Origin: Klebsiella electrica
Lineage (GTDB): Bacteria; Pseudomonadota; Gammaproteobacteria; Enterobacterales; Enterobacteriaceae
DNA length: 64,000 nt
Direction: 5' to 3'
NCBI RefSeq assembly: GCF_006711645.1
Contig: NZ_CP041249.1
Coordinates: 1-64,000 of the forward strand
The notes under the pieces are model-generated. The model ran no database searches. It worked only from the letters and a program-made list of their open reading frames with translations, and was not told where the DNA came from. This document shows, piece after piece, positions 8,330-17,471 of the stretch (its first letter is position 1; each line of letters begins with the position of its first letter). The translations under genes and the position numbers were made by a program.

Positions 8330-8431
8330 TGCCCGCGCCCAAAACCCTGGCAGGCTGCGCCTGCCGGAGAGAAACGTCGCCGCGCCTCCGGCGCCGCTCG
8401 CTCTCTTCTCCGTTCTCAGTCGCTGAAGTCT

Positions 8432-8749
8432 GTGAATGCGCGTATTATCCACAATAGCTTTCTGGAAAACGTTGCAGGTGCAGATTTGTCAAAATGGAAT
8501 ATCGCCTCATTCTCAAAAGACGAGCAGGATAAAGTCTCTGTCGATAAAGCGGCCGCCGCTGTTGCATGGCAGGAACGCATGAACAAGCCTGTTGTTCACG
8601 AACTCGTTGAACGGGAGCAGCCTGAACATCTGCGGGAATATTTCCGTGAACGGCTCCGGGTGCATCGTATCAACAGTCAGCAGCTGCCGCGCGCTAATGC
8701 GCCTGAATACCAGAAACCGGAAGACGGTGGCAGTGAGAGTAAACCTTAA
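8432..8749 (+). CDS. Hypothetical hydrophilic protein, possibly a fragment
   Basis: 105 residues starting with GTG; not recognised. Charged and helical throughout ([20 protein letters not shown]) with a Pro/Glu-rich end. No clear Shine-Dalgarno sequence precedes the GTG, and codon use differs from the DNA just upstream, so this may be the remnant of a longer protein fused to the intergenic sequence. Confidence 0.45.
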   Translation: MNARIIHNSFLENVAGADLSKWNIASFSKDEQDKVSVDKAAAAVAWQERMNKPVVHELVEREQPEHLREYFRERLRVHRINSQQLPRANAPEYQKPEDGGSESKP

Positions 8750-8777
8750 TTTCTATTACGCCCAGGGAGGGACTGCG

Positions 8778-9098
8778 ATGCGTATGTCTGTTTTATTTGC
8801 TCTGACGTGTTTGTTCAGCGCGTTTAATCTTGTATTTATGCCATTCCATCCCGTCATGATGTTGTGGGCTTTCGGCCTCTCTGCCGCCTTCGTTATTGTC
8901 AATATAATTGCCGACAGACTGCGTCTGTGGTCCGGTATTGCATGGGGAATAGCTGCCGCCGTCATCGTCGTTTCTATGCTTAACGGTGCACAGCCCGATG
9001 AAGAAAACCGGGTGCTCATCAGTTCATTCGCCTGTCTCGTCTCAGCATGGTATGCCGGGGTTCAGTTCAGAAAAGAGAAGAGAGAGTCTCTGTCCTGA
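8778..9098 (+). CDS. Predicted inner-membrane protein
   Basis: 106 residues with about four hydrophobic segments (MSVLFALTCLFSAFNLVF, MMLWAFGLSAAFVIVNII, IAWGIAAAVIVVSML, VLISSFACLVSAWYAG) and a basic C-terminal tail. The ATG at 8778 has a strong ribosome binding site (AGGGAGG). Not recognised. It is the last gene before the polypyrimidine tract and IS66 insertion. Confidence 0.6.
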   Translation: MRMSVLFALTCLFSAFNLVFMPFHPVMMLWAFGLSAAFVIVNIIADRLRLWSGIAWGIAAAVIVVSMLNGAQPDEENRVLISSFACLVSAWYAGVQFRKEKRESLS

Positions 9099-9103
9099 CC
9101 GGT

Positions 9104-9241
9104 ATTCTTTCTGTCTCTGTCTCTGTCTCTTCCTCTGCCTCTGACTCTGAATCTGACTCTGAATCTGAATCTGCTTCAGCTTCTGGCTTTGCCTCTTGCT
9201 GCTGTTGTTGATGTTGATGTTGCTGCTCTTCCTCTTCCTCT
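9104..9241. repeat. Long pyrimidine-rich triplet/hexamer tract (left part, cut by IS66)
   Basis: Runs of CTGTCT, CTCTGA, CTGAAT, TGTTGA and CTTCCT units. Polypyrimidine stretches also precede the other two copies of the ssb-type leader (about 23830-23880 and 26110-26165), so this is probably an expanded version of the same component. It continues after the IS as CTTCCT repeats at 11951-11975. Confidence 0.8.
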
Positions 9242-9273
9242 GTAAGCGCCTCGTGAAGGACGTGGGGTAAAAA

Positions 9274-10830
9274 TTAGTTTACAGAGAGGGTGACGTTCCA
9301 GGGCAACAGATCTTTCACGCGGTTGGCAGGCCAGGTATTGATGACACTGATCACGTGGTGCAGCCAGGCCTCCGGCTCGATGCCGTTGAGTTTGCAGCTT
9401 CCGAGCAGGCTGTACATCACTGCCGCACTGTCACCACCACTATCAGAGCCGAAGAACATGTAGTTACGCCGTCCCAGCGCCACCACTCGAAGTGCGTTTT
9501 CGCACAGATTATTGTCGATCTCCACCCAGCCATTGCGGCAGTATTCGTTCAGTGCATCCCATTGTTTCAGCAGGTATGCGAACGCTTTCGCCGTATCTGA
9601 GTGACGCGACAGCGTGCCCATCTGCTGTTGTATCCAGTCGTACAGCGACTGCATCAGCGGAACACTTCTGGCTTTCCTGGCTGTCAGTCGCTCTTCTGCC
9701 GGACTACCGCGGATCTCCGATTCGATGGCGTACAGCGCCCCGATACGGTTCAGCGCCTCTGCTGTTACCGCCGTTGGATGGCGAACGTGAACATCGTGGA
9801 GCTTGCGTCGGGCATGTGCCATACAGGCCGCTTCGGTTACCCGCCCGCTTTCATAAAGAGCGTTGTAACCCGCGTAGGCATCGGCCTGCAGGATACCACT
9901 GTAGTCCGCCAGATGTTGCTGTGGATGGATACCTTTGCGGTCGGGAGAGTAGGAGAACCACACGGCAGCCGGCATGGTTGAGCCGGCGTTACGATCGTCA
10001 CGAACATAGACCCACAGCCGCCCGGTACGGGTTTTACCCTGACCAGGCTCCAGTACACTCACCGGCGTGTCGTCTGCATGCACTTTACCCGGCATCAGCA
10101 CATAGTGGTTCAGTTCATCATACAGCGGACGAAGTTGTTCTCCCATAATGTCAACCCAGCGCCCCATCGTATTGCGGCTCAGCTCCACGCCCTGCCGGGC
10201 GTAGATTTCCGACTGACGATACAGCGGCAGGTGTTCAGCGAACTTCGCCATGATAATGCGTGCCAGCAGAGCCGGACTGGCGTAACTGCGCTCGATGGGT
10301 TTTGGTGGCAGTGGTGCCTGCACGATGCAGTCGCACCGACTGCAGGCCAGTTTTGGGCGGACCGTTTCGATTACCCTGAACGCAGTGTTGATGATATCCA
10401 GCTGTTCAGAGATGCTTTCCCCCAGCGGTTTTAGTTTGCCGCTGCAGACCGGGCATTCGGTTTCTGCCGGGGAGATAACCCGCCTGTCACGGGGGAGTGT
10501 TACCGGAAGCGCTTTGCGGGCGGGAGTGTCTGATGTTTTTGATCCCGTATCTCCGGCCATTGAGGTGAGTTGCGACTGCGCCTCGCCAAGCCTGTTCTGG
10601 AGCTCGGTTATGCGCTTTTCTGCCTGCGCGATCTTCTTTTCTATCTTCTCGCGGTTTTTCTCGCTGCTGCGGCCGAACAACATTCTCTGCAGTTTAGCGA
10701 CCAGCGCCCTGAGTGAGTCGATCTCGCGGGCATAGCCGGTTATTTCACCGGACAGACGGACGATAACCGCCTGCTGTGCGATCAGCAGGGCCTTCAGTTG
10801 CTCGATGTCGTCGGGGAGTGTGTTGTTCAT
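9274..10830 (-). CDS. tnpC: IS66-family transposase TnpC (DDE)
   Basis: 518 residues, the full length of IS66 transposases. An N-terminal leucine-rich coiled coil (about residues 1-100) is followed by a zinc-finger-like segment (CPVCSGKLK and CSRCDC), then the DDE core: [23 protein letters not shown] and [14 protein letters not shown] near the end. It is the third gene of the leftward operon, and its stop is 32 bp inside the left end of the element. It appears intact. Confidence 0.95.
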   Translation of the reverse strand: MNNTLPDDIEQLKALLIAQQAVIVRLSGEITGYAREIDSLRALVAKLQRMLFGRSSEKNREKIEKKIAQAEKRITELQNRLGEAQSQLTSMAGDTGSKTSDTPARKALPVTLPRDRRVISPAETECPVCSGKLKPLGESISEQLDIINTAFRVIETVRPKLACSRCDCIVQAPLPPKPIERSYASPALLARIIMAKFAEHLPLYRQSEIYARQGVELSRNTMGRWVDIMGEQLRPLYDELNHYVLMPGKVHADDTPVSVLEPGQGKTRTGRLWVYVRDDRNAGSTMPAAVWFSYSPDRKGIHPQQHLADYSGILQADAYAGYNALYESGRVTEAACMAHARRKLHDVHVRHPTAVTAEALNRIGALYAIESEIRGSPAEERLTARKARSVPLMQSLYDWIQQQMGTLSRHSDTAKAFAYLLKQWDALNEYCRNGWVEIDNNLCENALRVVALGRRNYMFFGSDSGGDSAAVMYSLLGSCKLNGIEPEAWLHHVISVINTWPANRVKDLLPWNVTLSVN

Positions 10831-10849
10831 TCCCCTGTTTTATCACGGG

Positions 10850-11197
10850 TTATATCCGTATACCAGGCCGTTCCGTCCGTTTTGGATGTTGCCACGCGAT
10901 CCCCTCCAGAAGCATGGACAACTGGGCGGGTGTCAGATGCACTTTCCCGTCGCGGGTCACCGGCCACACGAAGCGGCCCTGCTCGAGGCGTTTGGCGAAC
11001 AGGCACAACCCGTCACGATCGGCCCACAGTATTTTCACCATTTTGCCACTGCGGCCCCGGAAGACGAAGATATGCCCGGAGAACGGGTCATCTTTCAGCG
11101 TATTCTGCACCTTCGAAGCCAGCCCGTTGAAGCCACAACGCATATCTGTGACGCCAGCGATGATCCAGATTCTGGTACCGGTTGGCAGAGTTATCAT
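10850..11197 (-). CDS. tnpB: IS66-family accessory protein TnpB (OrfB)
   Basis: 115 residues with the family signature: start ITLPTGTRIWIIAGVTDMRCGFNGLA, then FSGHIFVFRGRSGKMVKILWADRDGLCL. Needed for transposition of IS66 elements; biochemical role unclear. The ATG overlaps the tnpA stop, indicating translational coupling. Confidence 0.93.
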   Translation of the reverse strand: MITLPTGTRIWIIAGVTDMRCGFNGLASKVQNTLKDDPFSGHIFVFRGRSGKMVKILWADRDGLCLFAKRLEQGRFVWPVTRDGKVHLTPAQLSMLLEGIAWQHPKRTERPGIRI

Positions 11198-11868
11198 CGG
11201 GCACCGCCTTTCATTTCGCGGATTAGCGCCCGTAACAGTTCCGGAGTGAGAGGGTCAAACAGTTTTACCACACCTGATTTAAGATGCAGCTCGCACCGTG
11301 GGACGTTTTCGGGATCGCACTCAGGGCACTCATCAGGCTTGTTACGCCAGAAGGGATTTGTAACTGGTCTGATCGGCTCTGGCGTATCAGTCAGTGCCAC
11401 CGGGACAGGCATGCATTCCTGTATATCATCATCGCTCAGTAAGCCGTCCTCGTACTGGCTTTTCCATTTAAACAGCAGGTTATCATTGATATCGTGCTCT
11501 CTGGCGATCCGGGCAACAACAGCACCGGGTTGTAATGCCTGCTTAGCCAGACTGACCTTAAATTCACGGCTGTAGCTGGCTCGCCGTTCTTTTCGCCATT
11601 TTTCCTCGCTGATTTCAGGGCGAGTGGATTCATTTTTTCTGTTGGCATAAAGGATGGCGTCAAGCTGAGCGAATGAGACTGAATCGGGCAATGGCCATGC
11701 GATACCGGATGCAATAAAGCGCTGAAAAAGCGTATGTATTGTGGAATGACTGAGACCGAGGCGCTGAGCGATGGCCCGGATGGTCAGTTTATCTTCAAAT
11801 CTTAAACGCAGGGCATCAGGCAAATAAGAACGGAAGCAGGGAATATCTTTTGTTGTCTGGGAATTCAT
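11194..11868 (-). CDS. tnpA: IS66-family accessory protein TnpA with extended N-terminus
   Basis: 224 residues. The C-terminal two thirds match IS66 OrfA (RRASYSREFKVSLAKQAL, a helix-turn-helix of the IS3/IS66 type, then CELHLKSGVVKLFD). The first 80 residues form another helix-turn-helix (IRAIAQRLGLSHSTIHTLFQ), making the protein longer than minimal OrfA. It starts 82 bp inside the right end of the element. Confidence 0.88.
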   Translation of the reverse strand: MNSQTTKDIPCFRSYLPDALRLRFEDKLTIRAIAQRLGLSHSTIHTLFQRFIASGIAWPLPDSVSFAQLDAILYANRKNESTRPEISEEKWRKERRASYSREFKVSLAKQALQPGAVVARIAREHDINDNLLFKWKSQYEDGLLSDDDIQECMPVPVALTDTPEPIRPVTNPFWRNKPDECPECDPENVPRCELHLKSGVVKLFDPLTPELLRALIREMKGGAR

Positions 11869-12006
11869 CGTTCGTGTCCATCAAAATAGATGGGCGCGAT
11901 TGTTGCCAGACAGGACAATTTTCACAAGACGTCGCAGATGGGGCGCTTACCTTCCTCTTCCTCTTCCTCTTCCTCATTTGCTTTTCACATAATCTGCCAT
12001 CGGGCC

Positions 12007-12545
12007 ACCTTCGGCTCCCGACCGCTGCGCGTCCGGTCGTCGAGCCACACTCCGCTAACCGCGAAAGGACGCGGTAAGCTCCGCCGAACCCGCCAGGCGG
12101 TTTCGGGCCTGCCGGCTAGTGTCTGATGTCTGACGTTAACGGCAGGCTTGCAGCATCCGTTCCGGATGCGCCGCCCTTTTACGCGCCGTCACCTGCGCTT
12201 TTCGCACCCCGGCAAACGGCCGCCGGGCTGTAAGGCGCAACGCCGTTTCGCGCCCGCGCGTTTCGTCGTTGCGGCGGGTTCCTGCTCATTCCTTGCCTGG
12301 TTTTTTCACCCCTTTGAGTCCTTTCGCCGGGGCTGAGACAAGCACAGTCGCTGTCAGCCGTCCAGGGTAAATGACACGCGGTAAACCGCGCCCTGGACAT
12401 CTGCCATCGCCGGTGCTCGTTTACGCCCTTGCGGCGAACGGCTCTCAAACGGGTGAAGGTAACAACCAGGGGGAACAGAGCAGCAGGTCCCCGCAAAACG
12501 TCAAAACCGCGGCCCCGGCAACTCAACGGGTGACGGTTTTTAAAG
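12007..12545 (+). promoter_or_regulatory. Frpo-like leader, copy A (upstream of ssb)
   Basis: About 540-nt GC-rich repeat shared with 23891-24475 and 26180-26715. Visible parts in order: CGACCG/CGGTCG stem, a shared TCTGATGTCTGACGT motif, GCATCC/GGATGC stem, a large bulged hairpin GTCCAGGG ... CCCTGGAC (about 12358-12398), then CTCAAACGGGTGAAGGT and CTCAACGGGTGACGG. Its place in front of ssb matches the F plasmid Frpo/ssi sequences, single-strand promoters that fold on the transferred strand. No ORF inside it is convincing. Single-strand promoter function is inferred. Confidence 0.65.
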
Positions 12546-12573
12546 GCAAAACAACAGAGTAAGGAGATTCATC

Positions 12574-13110
12574 ATGGCAGCACGTGGCGTTAATAAAGTC
12601 ATTCTGGTCGGACATCTGGGGCAGGACCCGGACGTGCGTTATATGCCCAACGGCGGCGCAGTGGCAAACCTGACGCTGGCCACGTCCGAAACATGGCGTG
12701 ATAAGCAGACGGGAGAGATGCGCGAAAACACCGAATGGCACCGTGTTGTCATGTTCGGCAAGCTCGCGGAAGTGGCGGGCGAATACCTGCGTAAAGGCGC
12801 GCAGGTCTACATCGAGGGCCAGATGCGTACCCGTAGCTGGCAGGACGATACCGGCGCCACGCGCTACGTCACCGAGGTGCTGGTCGGGCAGAACGGCACC
12901 ATGCAGATGCTCGGCGGTCGTCGTGGAACCGGTGAGCCTGAGAGTGCTGCGCCGCAGCAGCCCCCGCAGCCGCAGAGTCCTGCTGCCCCGGCTAAATCCC
13001 AGAAAGCGAAGGGCGGTAAAAAAGGCCGTCAGGATACCGCTCCGTCTCAGTTACCTCCCCAGCCGTTCCCGGACGATTACCCGCTGACCGATGACGATGC
13101 GCCCTTTTAA
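12574..13110 (+). CDS. ssb: Plasmid single-stranded DNA-binding protein
   Basis: Binds incoming single-stranded DNA and supports replication and repair in the recipient. The 178-residue protein has a conserved OB-fold ([18 protein letters not shown] at the start, [21 protein letters not shown], then [15 protein letters not shown]), a Gln/Pro-rich linker and the acidic tip DDDAPF that recruits partner proteins. Ribosome binding site AAGGAG precedes the ATG. It heads the ssb-DUF905-ParB-like-psiB-psiA group behind Frpo-like copy A. Confidence 0.97.
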   Translation: MAARGVNKVILVGHLGQDPDVRYMPNGGAVANLTLATSETWRDKQTGEMRENTEWHRVVMFGKLAEVAGEYLRKGAQVYIEGQMRTRSWQDDTGATRYVTEVLVGQNGTMQMLGGRRGTGEPESAAPQQPPQPQSPAAPAKSQKAKGGKKGRQDTAPSQLPPQPFPDDYPLTDDDAPF

Positions 13111-13124
13111 ACCATGATGAGCAC

Positions 13125-13142
13125 GCCCCGTTCAGGCGGGGC
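13125..13142 (+). repeat. Intercistronic GC hairpin, ssb to DUF905
   Basis: GCCCCG-ttcagg-CGGGGC stem just before the ribosome binding site AAAGGAG of the next gene. Confidence 0.6.
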
Positions 13143-13159
13143 AGTTAAAGGAGAAACAC

Positions 13160-13408
13160 ATGGACCACAACGTTTTGTCCCCGCTTGAATCCCTGCCGGA
13201 TGGCACCTTCACCCGCGAGCAGGCGCAGGCGGTCGCGGCGCAGTATCAGAATGTGGTGATTGAAGATGACCAGGGGACCCATTTTCGCCTTGTCGTCCGT
13301 CATCAGGATGACGGCAGCATGGTCTGGCGTGTCTGGAATTTTGAACCGGGCGGTGAGTTCCTGATGAACTGTTACATCCGGGACTACGGAGTACGTAAAA
13401 CGCAATAA
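13160..13408 (+). CDS. DUF905-family protein
   Basis: 82 residues matching the DUF905 family typical of the gene after ssb in IncF leading regions ([36 protein letters not shown], then a Trp-containing end). Function unknown. A ribosome binding site AAAGGAG lies 8 nt upstream of the ATG. It sits between two intercistronic hairpins. Confidence 0.8.
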   Translation: MDHNVLSPLESLPDGTFTREQAQAVAAQYQNVVIEDDQGTHFRLVVRHQDDGSMVWRVWNFEPGGEFLMNCYIRDYGVRKTQ

Positions 13409-13419
13409 GCCGTAAGAGG

Positions 13420-13445
13420 TGCCGGGCAGATGGGTCTGCCCGGCA
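13420..13445 (+). repeat. Intercistronic GC hairpin before the ParB-like gene
   Basis: Perfect 11-bp stem TGCCGGGCAGA / TCTGCCCGGCA with a 4-nt loop, 31 nt before the ATG of the ParB-like gene. The strongest of the series. Confidence 0.75.
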
Positions 13446-13476
13446 GACATTAACTAATATCGGAGAGAAATCAATT

Positions 13477-15477
13477 ATGTCAGTGACCGAGTCTAAAACA
13501 AAAACCCCCGCGAAAACCAGCAAAAAAACGGTGAAACCTGCCGAATCCGTCGCCCTGAAAGCCGCGCTTGAGGTCGCACAGATTGAGATGGTGCCGCTGT
13601 CGGCGCTGGTCAAATCCCCGCTGAACGTCCGCATTATCCCGTATCCGCCGGAGAGTGTCCGGGAAATGGCTGACTCTATTCTTGCGGTCGGCCTGATCCA
13701 GAATCTGGTGGTTCACTCGCTGCCGGACGGCCTGTCGGGCGTAGCGGCAGGGGGGCGTCGTCTGGCGGCCCTCCAGCTTTTACTCAGCGAGCAGCGCATC
13801 GATGCCGGGCATCTGATCATCGTGAAGCGCGTCAGCGACGAACTGGCGGTGGTGGCTTCGATGGTCGAGAACAACAACCGGGTGGCGATGCACCCGGCAG
13901 AGCAGATCAGCGGTTTCCGCACGTTGTCTGAGCAGGGGAAGACCCCGGCACAGATTGGTGACCAGCTGGGGTACAGTTCGCGCCACGTCCAGCGCATGCT
14001 GAAGCTGGCCAGTCTTGCCCCGGAGCTTATCGCCCTGCTGGCAGAGAACAGGCTCGACGTGGAGCAGTGTCAGGCGCTCAGTCTGGAAAGTGACCCGGCG
14101 CGTCAGGTACAGGTGTATGAACAGGTGAAGGCTTCATACAGCAACGCTCCGGCCCATCTGCTGAAACGCGCCATCACGGACACCGAAATATCGGTTCGCG
14201 ACGCCCGCTTTATGTTTGTCGGGCGCGAAGCGTATGAGGCCGCCGGGGGCGAAGTGCGCGAGGACCTGTTCAGCGCTCAGGAGGGCGACGGAACGGCAGA
14301 CGGGGTGCTGGTCGGGCGTCTGGTGCAGGAAAAACTGGAGTCCGCCGCGCTGGCTGTTGAAATGCAGGAGGGCTGGTCATGGTCACTGGCACGGGAAGGG
14401 GCGGTGCGGAACTACGGTGACGACCGGGAACATTATCTGGTCCTGCCGGAGCCGGAGGGCGAACTCAGCGCTGACGAGCAGCAGCGTCTCGATACGCTGT
14501 ACGCCACGCAGGAAGCCACTGAAACGTTTGAGGACGAAGCCGCCATTCAGGTGCTGATTGACGAGATTGAAGATGCGGCATCGATCCGGGCATGGACACC
14601 GGAGCAGAAAGCGGCCTGTGGCGTGGTGGTCAGCCTGAGTGACGGCGAGCTTTGCATTCAGCGCGGTGTGCAGAAGAAGGTGCAGGAGGCGGTCGCTGAC
14701 GGGCAGGAAAGTACCGTCACTCAGGCTTCCATCCATGTGGTCGCCAGCAGCACCCCGGATGTGGCAGGGGGTATCAGCGTACCGCTCCTGAAAAAAATGT
14801 CGTCCGAGAGAACGCTGGCGGTGCAGGCGGAACTGGTGCGGCAGCCACAGAAAGCCGTGGCCCTGATGGTCTGGCGGCTGTGCAGCTGCGTGTTCCACTA
14901 CTGTATCACCACCCGGCACCCGTTCGTGATGCGTCTTGAGGTCCACCACAGCAGTCTGACCAGCGAAGCCCCGACCGGAGAAAACGGCCAGGCATGGCAG
15001 TCTCTGATGCGGGAGAAAGCCCGTCTGGAAGCACTGCTCCCGGAGGGCTGGAAGAACGATTTCACCACCTTCTTTGCCCTCGACGGACAGACCCTGATGT
15101 CGCTGATGGCCTTCTGTACCGCCTGTTCCGTGGACGGCGTCCAGACCCGCGAACACGGGCATACCCGCCGCAGTGACCTTGACGGTGTCGAGGCGGCACT
15201 CGGGTTCCACCTGCGTGACTGGTGGCAGCCAACGGCGGATAACTTCCTCGGGTTACTCAGCAAAAATCAGATTGTGGCGGCGCTGAAAGACGCCGGACTG
15301 ACCGGGGCCGCCTCGGATGCTGAAAAAATGAAGAAAGGCGATGCCGCCAGTCATGCCGAACAGTGGCTCTCCGGGACCCGATGGGTGCCGGGATGGATGC
15401 AGTCCCCGGATGCTGGAACGCCGGAAGAAGTAAACACCACGCCTGACACTGACGAACCCACCTCACACGCTGCCTGA
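13477..15477 (+). CDS. Large ParB/Srx-like leading-region protein
   Basis: 666 residues with a ParB-type N-terminal nuclease/CTPase-like domain (about 35-130: [52 protein letters not shown]) and a helix-turn-helix (about 155-180: [19 protein letters not shown]), then a long C-terminal region without a recognised domain. It corresponds to the large ParB-like protein found between ssb and psiB in F-like plasmids. It is not the partition ParB (that is at 1-1032). Proposed roles in the family include DNA processing in the recipient, but its function is not settled. GAGAGAAA precedes the ATG. Confidence 0.85.
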   Translation: MSVTESKTKTPAKTSKKTVKPAESVALKAALEVAQIEMVPLSALVKSPLNVRIIPYPPESVREMADSILAVGLIQNLVVHSLPDGLSGVAAGGRRLAALQLLLSEQRIDAGHLIIVKRVSDELAVVASMVENNNRVAMHPAEQISGFRTLSEQGKTPAQIGDQLGYSSRHVQRMLKLASLAPELIALLAENRLDVEQCQALSLESDPARQVQVYEQVKASYSNAPAHLLKRAITDTEISVRDARFMFVGREAYEAAGGEVREDLFSAQEGDGTADGVLVGRLVQEKLESAALAVEMQEGWSWSLAREGAVRNYGDDREHYLVLPEPEGELSADEQQRLDTLYATQEATETFEDEAAIQVLIDEIEDAASIRAWTPEQKAACGVVVSLSDGELCIQRGVQKKVQEAVADGQESTVTQASIHVVASSTPDVAGGISVPLLKKMSSERTLAVQAELVRQPQKAVALMVWRLCSCVFHYCITTRHPFVMRLEVHHSSLTSEAPTGENGQAWQSLMREKARLEALLPEGWKNDFTTFFALDGQTLMSLMAFCTACSVDGVQTREHGHTRRSDLDGVEAALGFHLRDWWQPTADNFLGLLSKNQIVAALKDAGLTGAASDAEKMKKGDAASHAEQWLSGTRWVPGWMQSPDAGTPEEVNTTPDTDEPTSHAA

Positions 15478-15487
15478 TAACGGAGAC

Positions 15488-15505
15488 GCCGCCCTGCGGG
15501 GCGGC
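15488..15505 (+). repeat. Intercistronic GC hairpin before psiB
   Basis: GCCGCCC-tgcg-GGGCGGC, a 7-bp stem followed at once by AAGGAGA, the psiB ribosome binding site. Confidence 0.7.
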
Positions 15506-15517
15506 GATAAGGAGACG

Positions 15518-15952
15518 ATGATGCGCAATACTATTACCCCCGAAGTCCTGAACACCATGATCCCACAGGAGTACGAAGACTGGCGCGAAGGAGGGGAGGA
15601 TTTGCGCCGCGAACTGACCCATGCCGTGATGCGTGACCTGAACTGCCCGGATAACTGGGACATGAACGGGGAGTACCGCAGCGAGTTCGGGGGCTTTTTC
15701 CCGGTACAAATCCGCTTCACGCCGTCACATGGCAATTTCCATCTCGCCGTATGCAGTCCCGGCGATATCTCCCCGGCCTGGATGGTGGTGTTTGTCCCTG
15801 CCAGCGGTCGTCCGTTCTCGGTTATCAGCACTCTGTCTGACTGGTCGCCGGAAGCCATCAGCCACACGCTGAGTCTGGTCGCCCGGCTCGATGCTGATGG
15901 CTACAGTCAGGCCAGCATCATCAGCATGCTGGTCATGGAGGGCGCACAGTGA
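15518..15952 (+). CDS. psiB: Plasmid SOS inhibition protein PsiB
   Basis: Binds RecA and prevents SOS induction by the single-stranded DNA entering during conjugation. The 144-residue length and sequence match PsiB ([35 protein letters not shown], then [16 protein letters not shown]). Two adjacent ATGs (15518 and 15521) follow AAGGAGACG; either could be used. The stop overlaps the psiA GTG start by 4 nt. It is transcribed toward oriT, as in F. Confidence 0.94.
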   Translation: MMRNTITPEVLNTMIPQEYEDWREGGEDLRRELTHAVMRDLNCPDNWDMNGEYRSEFGGFFPVQIRFTPSHGNFHLAVCSPGDISPAWMVVFVPASGRPFSVISTLSDWSPEAISHTLSLVARLDADGYSQASIISMLVMEGAQ

Positions 15953-16677
15953 ACGCATCAACAACGTCTCTGGTGACCCTGAAGCCAGCCCGACAGGCAG
16001 CGCTACAGGCGGTCCTGTCGGTGGAGGAATCCCGCCGTCTCGGTGCGCGTCTGCCCGCCATGCCACACGTGCGCACCTTTCTGCGTCTTCTGACCGGGAA
16101 CAGCCGCATGAACACGACCGTGGCGCAGCGCATTCCCGGCCTCAACTGGGACCCGCAGCATCGCCTGAGCAGCCTCAAACAGGTGGAGGAGGCGCTTGAT
16201 GAACTGATTGCCAGCCACGGGGAGTGCTGCCCGCTGCCGCTGCCGGTGGATGTTCAGGCTGAACTGTTCCCGGAGGTGCTGCACACCCGGACTGAACGCC
16301 GGTTGCAGCGCAGAAACATCGAGTTCACCCGCAGGATGCGCCGGGAAGAGCGGACGCTGGCACATCACTGGCGGCTGCGGCAGAACCTGCTGGGGCAGGC
16401 CGTCACGGAGCTGAACTTTCAGTCCCCGGAGACGGTCAGCAGCTGGTACCGCCGATGGGCCGAAGAGTTTGACGCGCGCGAGCTGGAGCCGGCTTTCTGG
16501 CACTGGCGGTCGCGGTTTGCCTCGCTGGCTTCCCTGGACTGGCTGCGTGACGCTGGTGAGCCGCTGTACGGGGTCATTCATGAAATCGGCTTCATTGTGA
16601 GTGACACCCCGGAGGCTGTGCGTCAGGCAGAGCGCTGGCAGGTGCCGAACAAGCTCACAGATCGGAGGCGGGGATGA
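15949..16677 (+). CDS. psiA: Plasmid SOS inhibition protein A
   Basis: 242-residue partner of psiB in F-like leading regions; its own biochemical role is unclear. The family pattern is recognisable ([20 protein letters not shown], then [21 protein letters not shown], and [21 protein letters not shown]). It starts with GTG overlapping the psiB stop (GTGA), a conserved arrangement that indicates coupled translation. Its own stop overlaps the next gene by 4 nt. Confidence 0.92.
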   Translation: MNASTTSLVTLKPARQAALQAVLSVEESRRLGARLPAMPHVRTFLRLLTGNSRMNTTVAQRIPGLNWDPQHRLSSLKQVEEALDELIASHGECCPLPLPVDVQAELFPEVLHTRTERRLQRRNIEFTRRMRREERTLAHHWRLRQNLLGQAVTELNFQSPETVSSWYRRWAEEFDARELEPAFWHWRSRFASLASLDWLRDAGEPLYGVIHEIGFIVSDTPEAVRQAERWQVPNKLTDRRRG

Positions 16678-16997
16678 GGTGGCGTTACTCCCTGCGCTGG
16701 AAATTACCCTCACCGTGTCCCGGTCCGCATGAACTGGCATCCGAAGTGGTGGAGGCCGGACAGCCTGCGCCCGAATCCATTATGTCGCTGTGGATAGCGG
16801 GTGCCGGGTATGCGGTGTGCGTGGATTTTCCCGATGAGCGGCAGATCAGGCGCTGGAGTGATGAGCGTAAAGCCGCCACACGCCGCCGGAATCTGGCGCG
16901 GCGGGTTAACCGAATAGCGCCTCTGTTTGCTGAGGAACTGATTGAGCGGGAGCTTGAGAGGCGACCAGACTATTTCTGGGGAAAATCTCAGACCTGA
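16674..16997 (+). CDS. Hypothetical protein coupled to psiA
   Basis: 107 residues, not recognised. The ATG overlaps the psiA stop (ATGA), so it is probably part of the psiB-psiA transcript. Features: a short N-terminal basic/aromatic part, IMSLWIAGAGYAVCVDFPDERQIRRW in the middle, and a strongly basic helix (ERKAATRRRNLARRVNR). It is the last backbone gene before the AT-rich island. Confidence 0.65.
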   Translation: MRWRYSLRWKLPSPCPGPHELASEVVEAGQPAPESIMSLWIAGAGYAVCVDFPDERQIRRWSDERKAATRRRNLARRVNRIAPLFAEELIERELERRPDYFWGKSQT

Positions 16998-17293
16998 ATC
17001 GGGTGAGGCCCGGTTCAGGCGCGCATCGATGTGGAGCCTGCAACGTCTGAAAGAAAAAAGCACAATCCCGGATAAAGAGAGGGGCGATGACGTGTATTAG
17101 TTCAAACTAGATCTGGCACTGTTACAGCACAGAGCTTAACCTGGACTGAAAGTCCGCTCAGTGCCAGAAGCGGACACAGTTCACAATATCGAGTTAATCA
17201 TTGGAATGTTGATCGCTTCCATTGAAAAATTTCACATTATCCAATATATCAATGTTGAGGGCTTCTCTCTTACACCTCTAAAGGATAACTATC
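16998..17293. other. Intergenic junction between leading-region backbone and the AT-rich island
   Basis: About 300 bp without a gene. It contains a hairpin GTCCGCT ... AGCGGAC (17152-17175). Base composition falls from GC-rich to AT-rich around 17090-17110, which is probably close to the left edge of an insertion. No terminal repeat or target duplication could be matched with the right side. Confidence 0.45.
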
Positions 17294-17422
17294 ATGGGTC
17301 TTAAACCTGGTCCAAAACCAATTGCTAAATCGACAGGAAAACCGGATCAACGTCGACGTGATAATAAAGATACGCCTGGTAATACCCCGGGACTAAAGCC
17401 TAGTAAATCCACTGGGAAATAA
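17294..17422 (+). CDS. 42-residue basic Gly/Pro/Lys-rich protein
   Basis: Not recognised. ATG at 17294 is preceded by AAAGGAT. The product starts MGLKPGPKPIAKSTGKPD and ends TPGLKPSKSTGK, so a GLKP...KSTGK unit occurs twice. It is very basic, with no hydrophobic segment, and is likely unstructured or nucleic-acid binding. It is convergent with the helicase gene, separated by the bidirectional hairpin at 17428-17458. It may be part of the defence island. Confidence 0.5.
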   Translation: MGLKPGPKPIAKSTGKPDQRRRDNKDTPGNTPGLKPSKSTGK

Positions 17423-17427
17423 AATAT

Positions 17428-17458
17428 TCAGGGTATAGATGTCTTATTTATACCCTGA
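17428..17458. terminator. Bidirectional terminator at the end of the defence operon
   Basis: Perfect 10-bp stem TCAGGGTATA / TATACCCTGA with an 11-nt loop, between two convergent genes and flanked by A/T-rich sequence. Confidence 0.65.
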
Positions 17459-17471
17459 TTACATACCCAGA

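Larger units (their letters stand above)
9242..11950. mobile_element. IS66-family insertion sequence, complete
   Basis: 2,709 bp. The left end begins GTAAGCGCCTCGTGAAGG and the right end, read inwards, begins GTAAGCGCCCCATCTG, typical IS66 terminal repeats starting GTAAGCG. It is flanked by an 8-bp target duplication CTTCCTCT (9234-9241 and 11951-11958). It carries the standard three genes tnpA-tnpB-tnpC, read leftward. The insertion lies in the pyrimidine tract upstream of the ssb leader. Confidence 0.95.
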
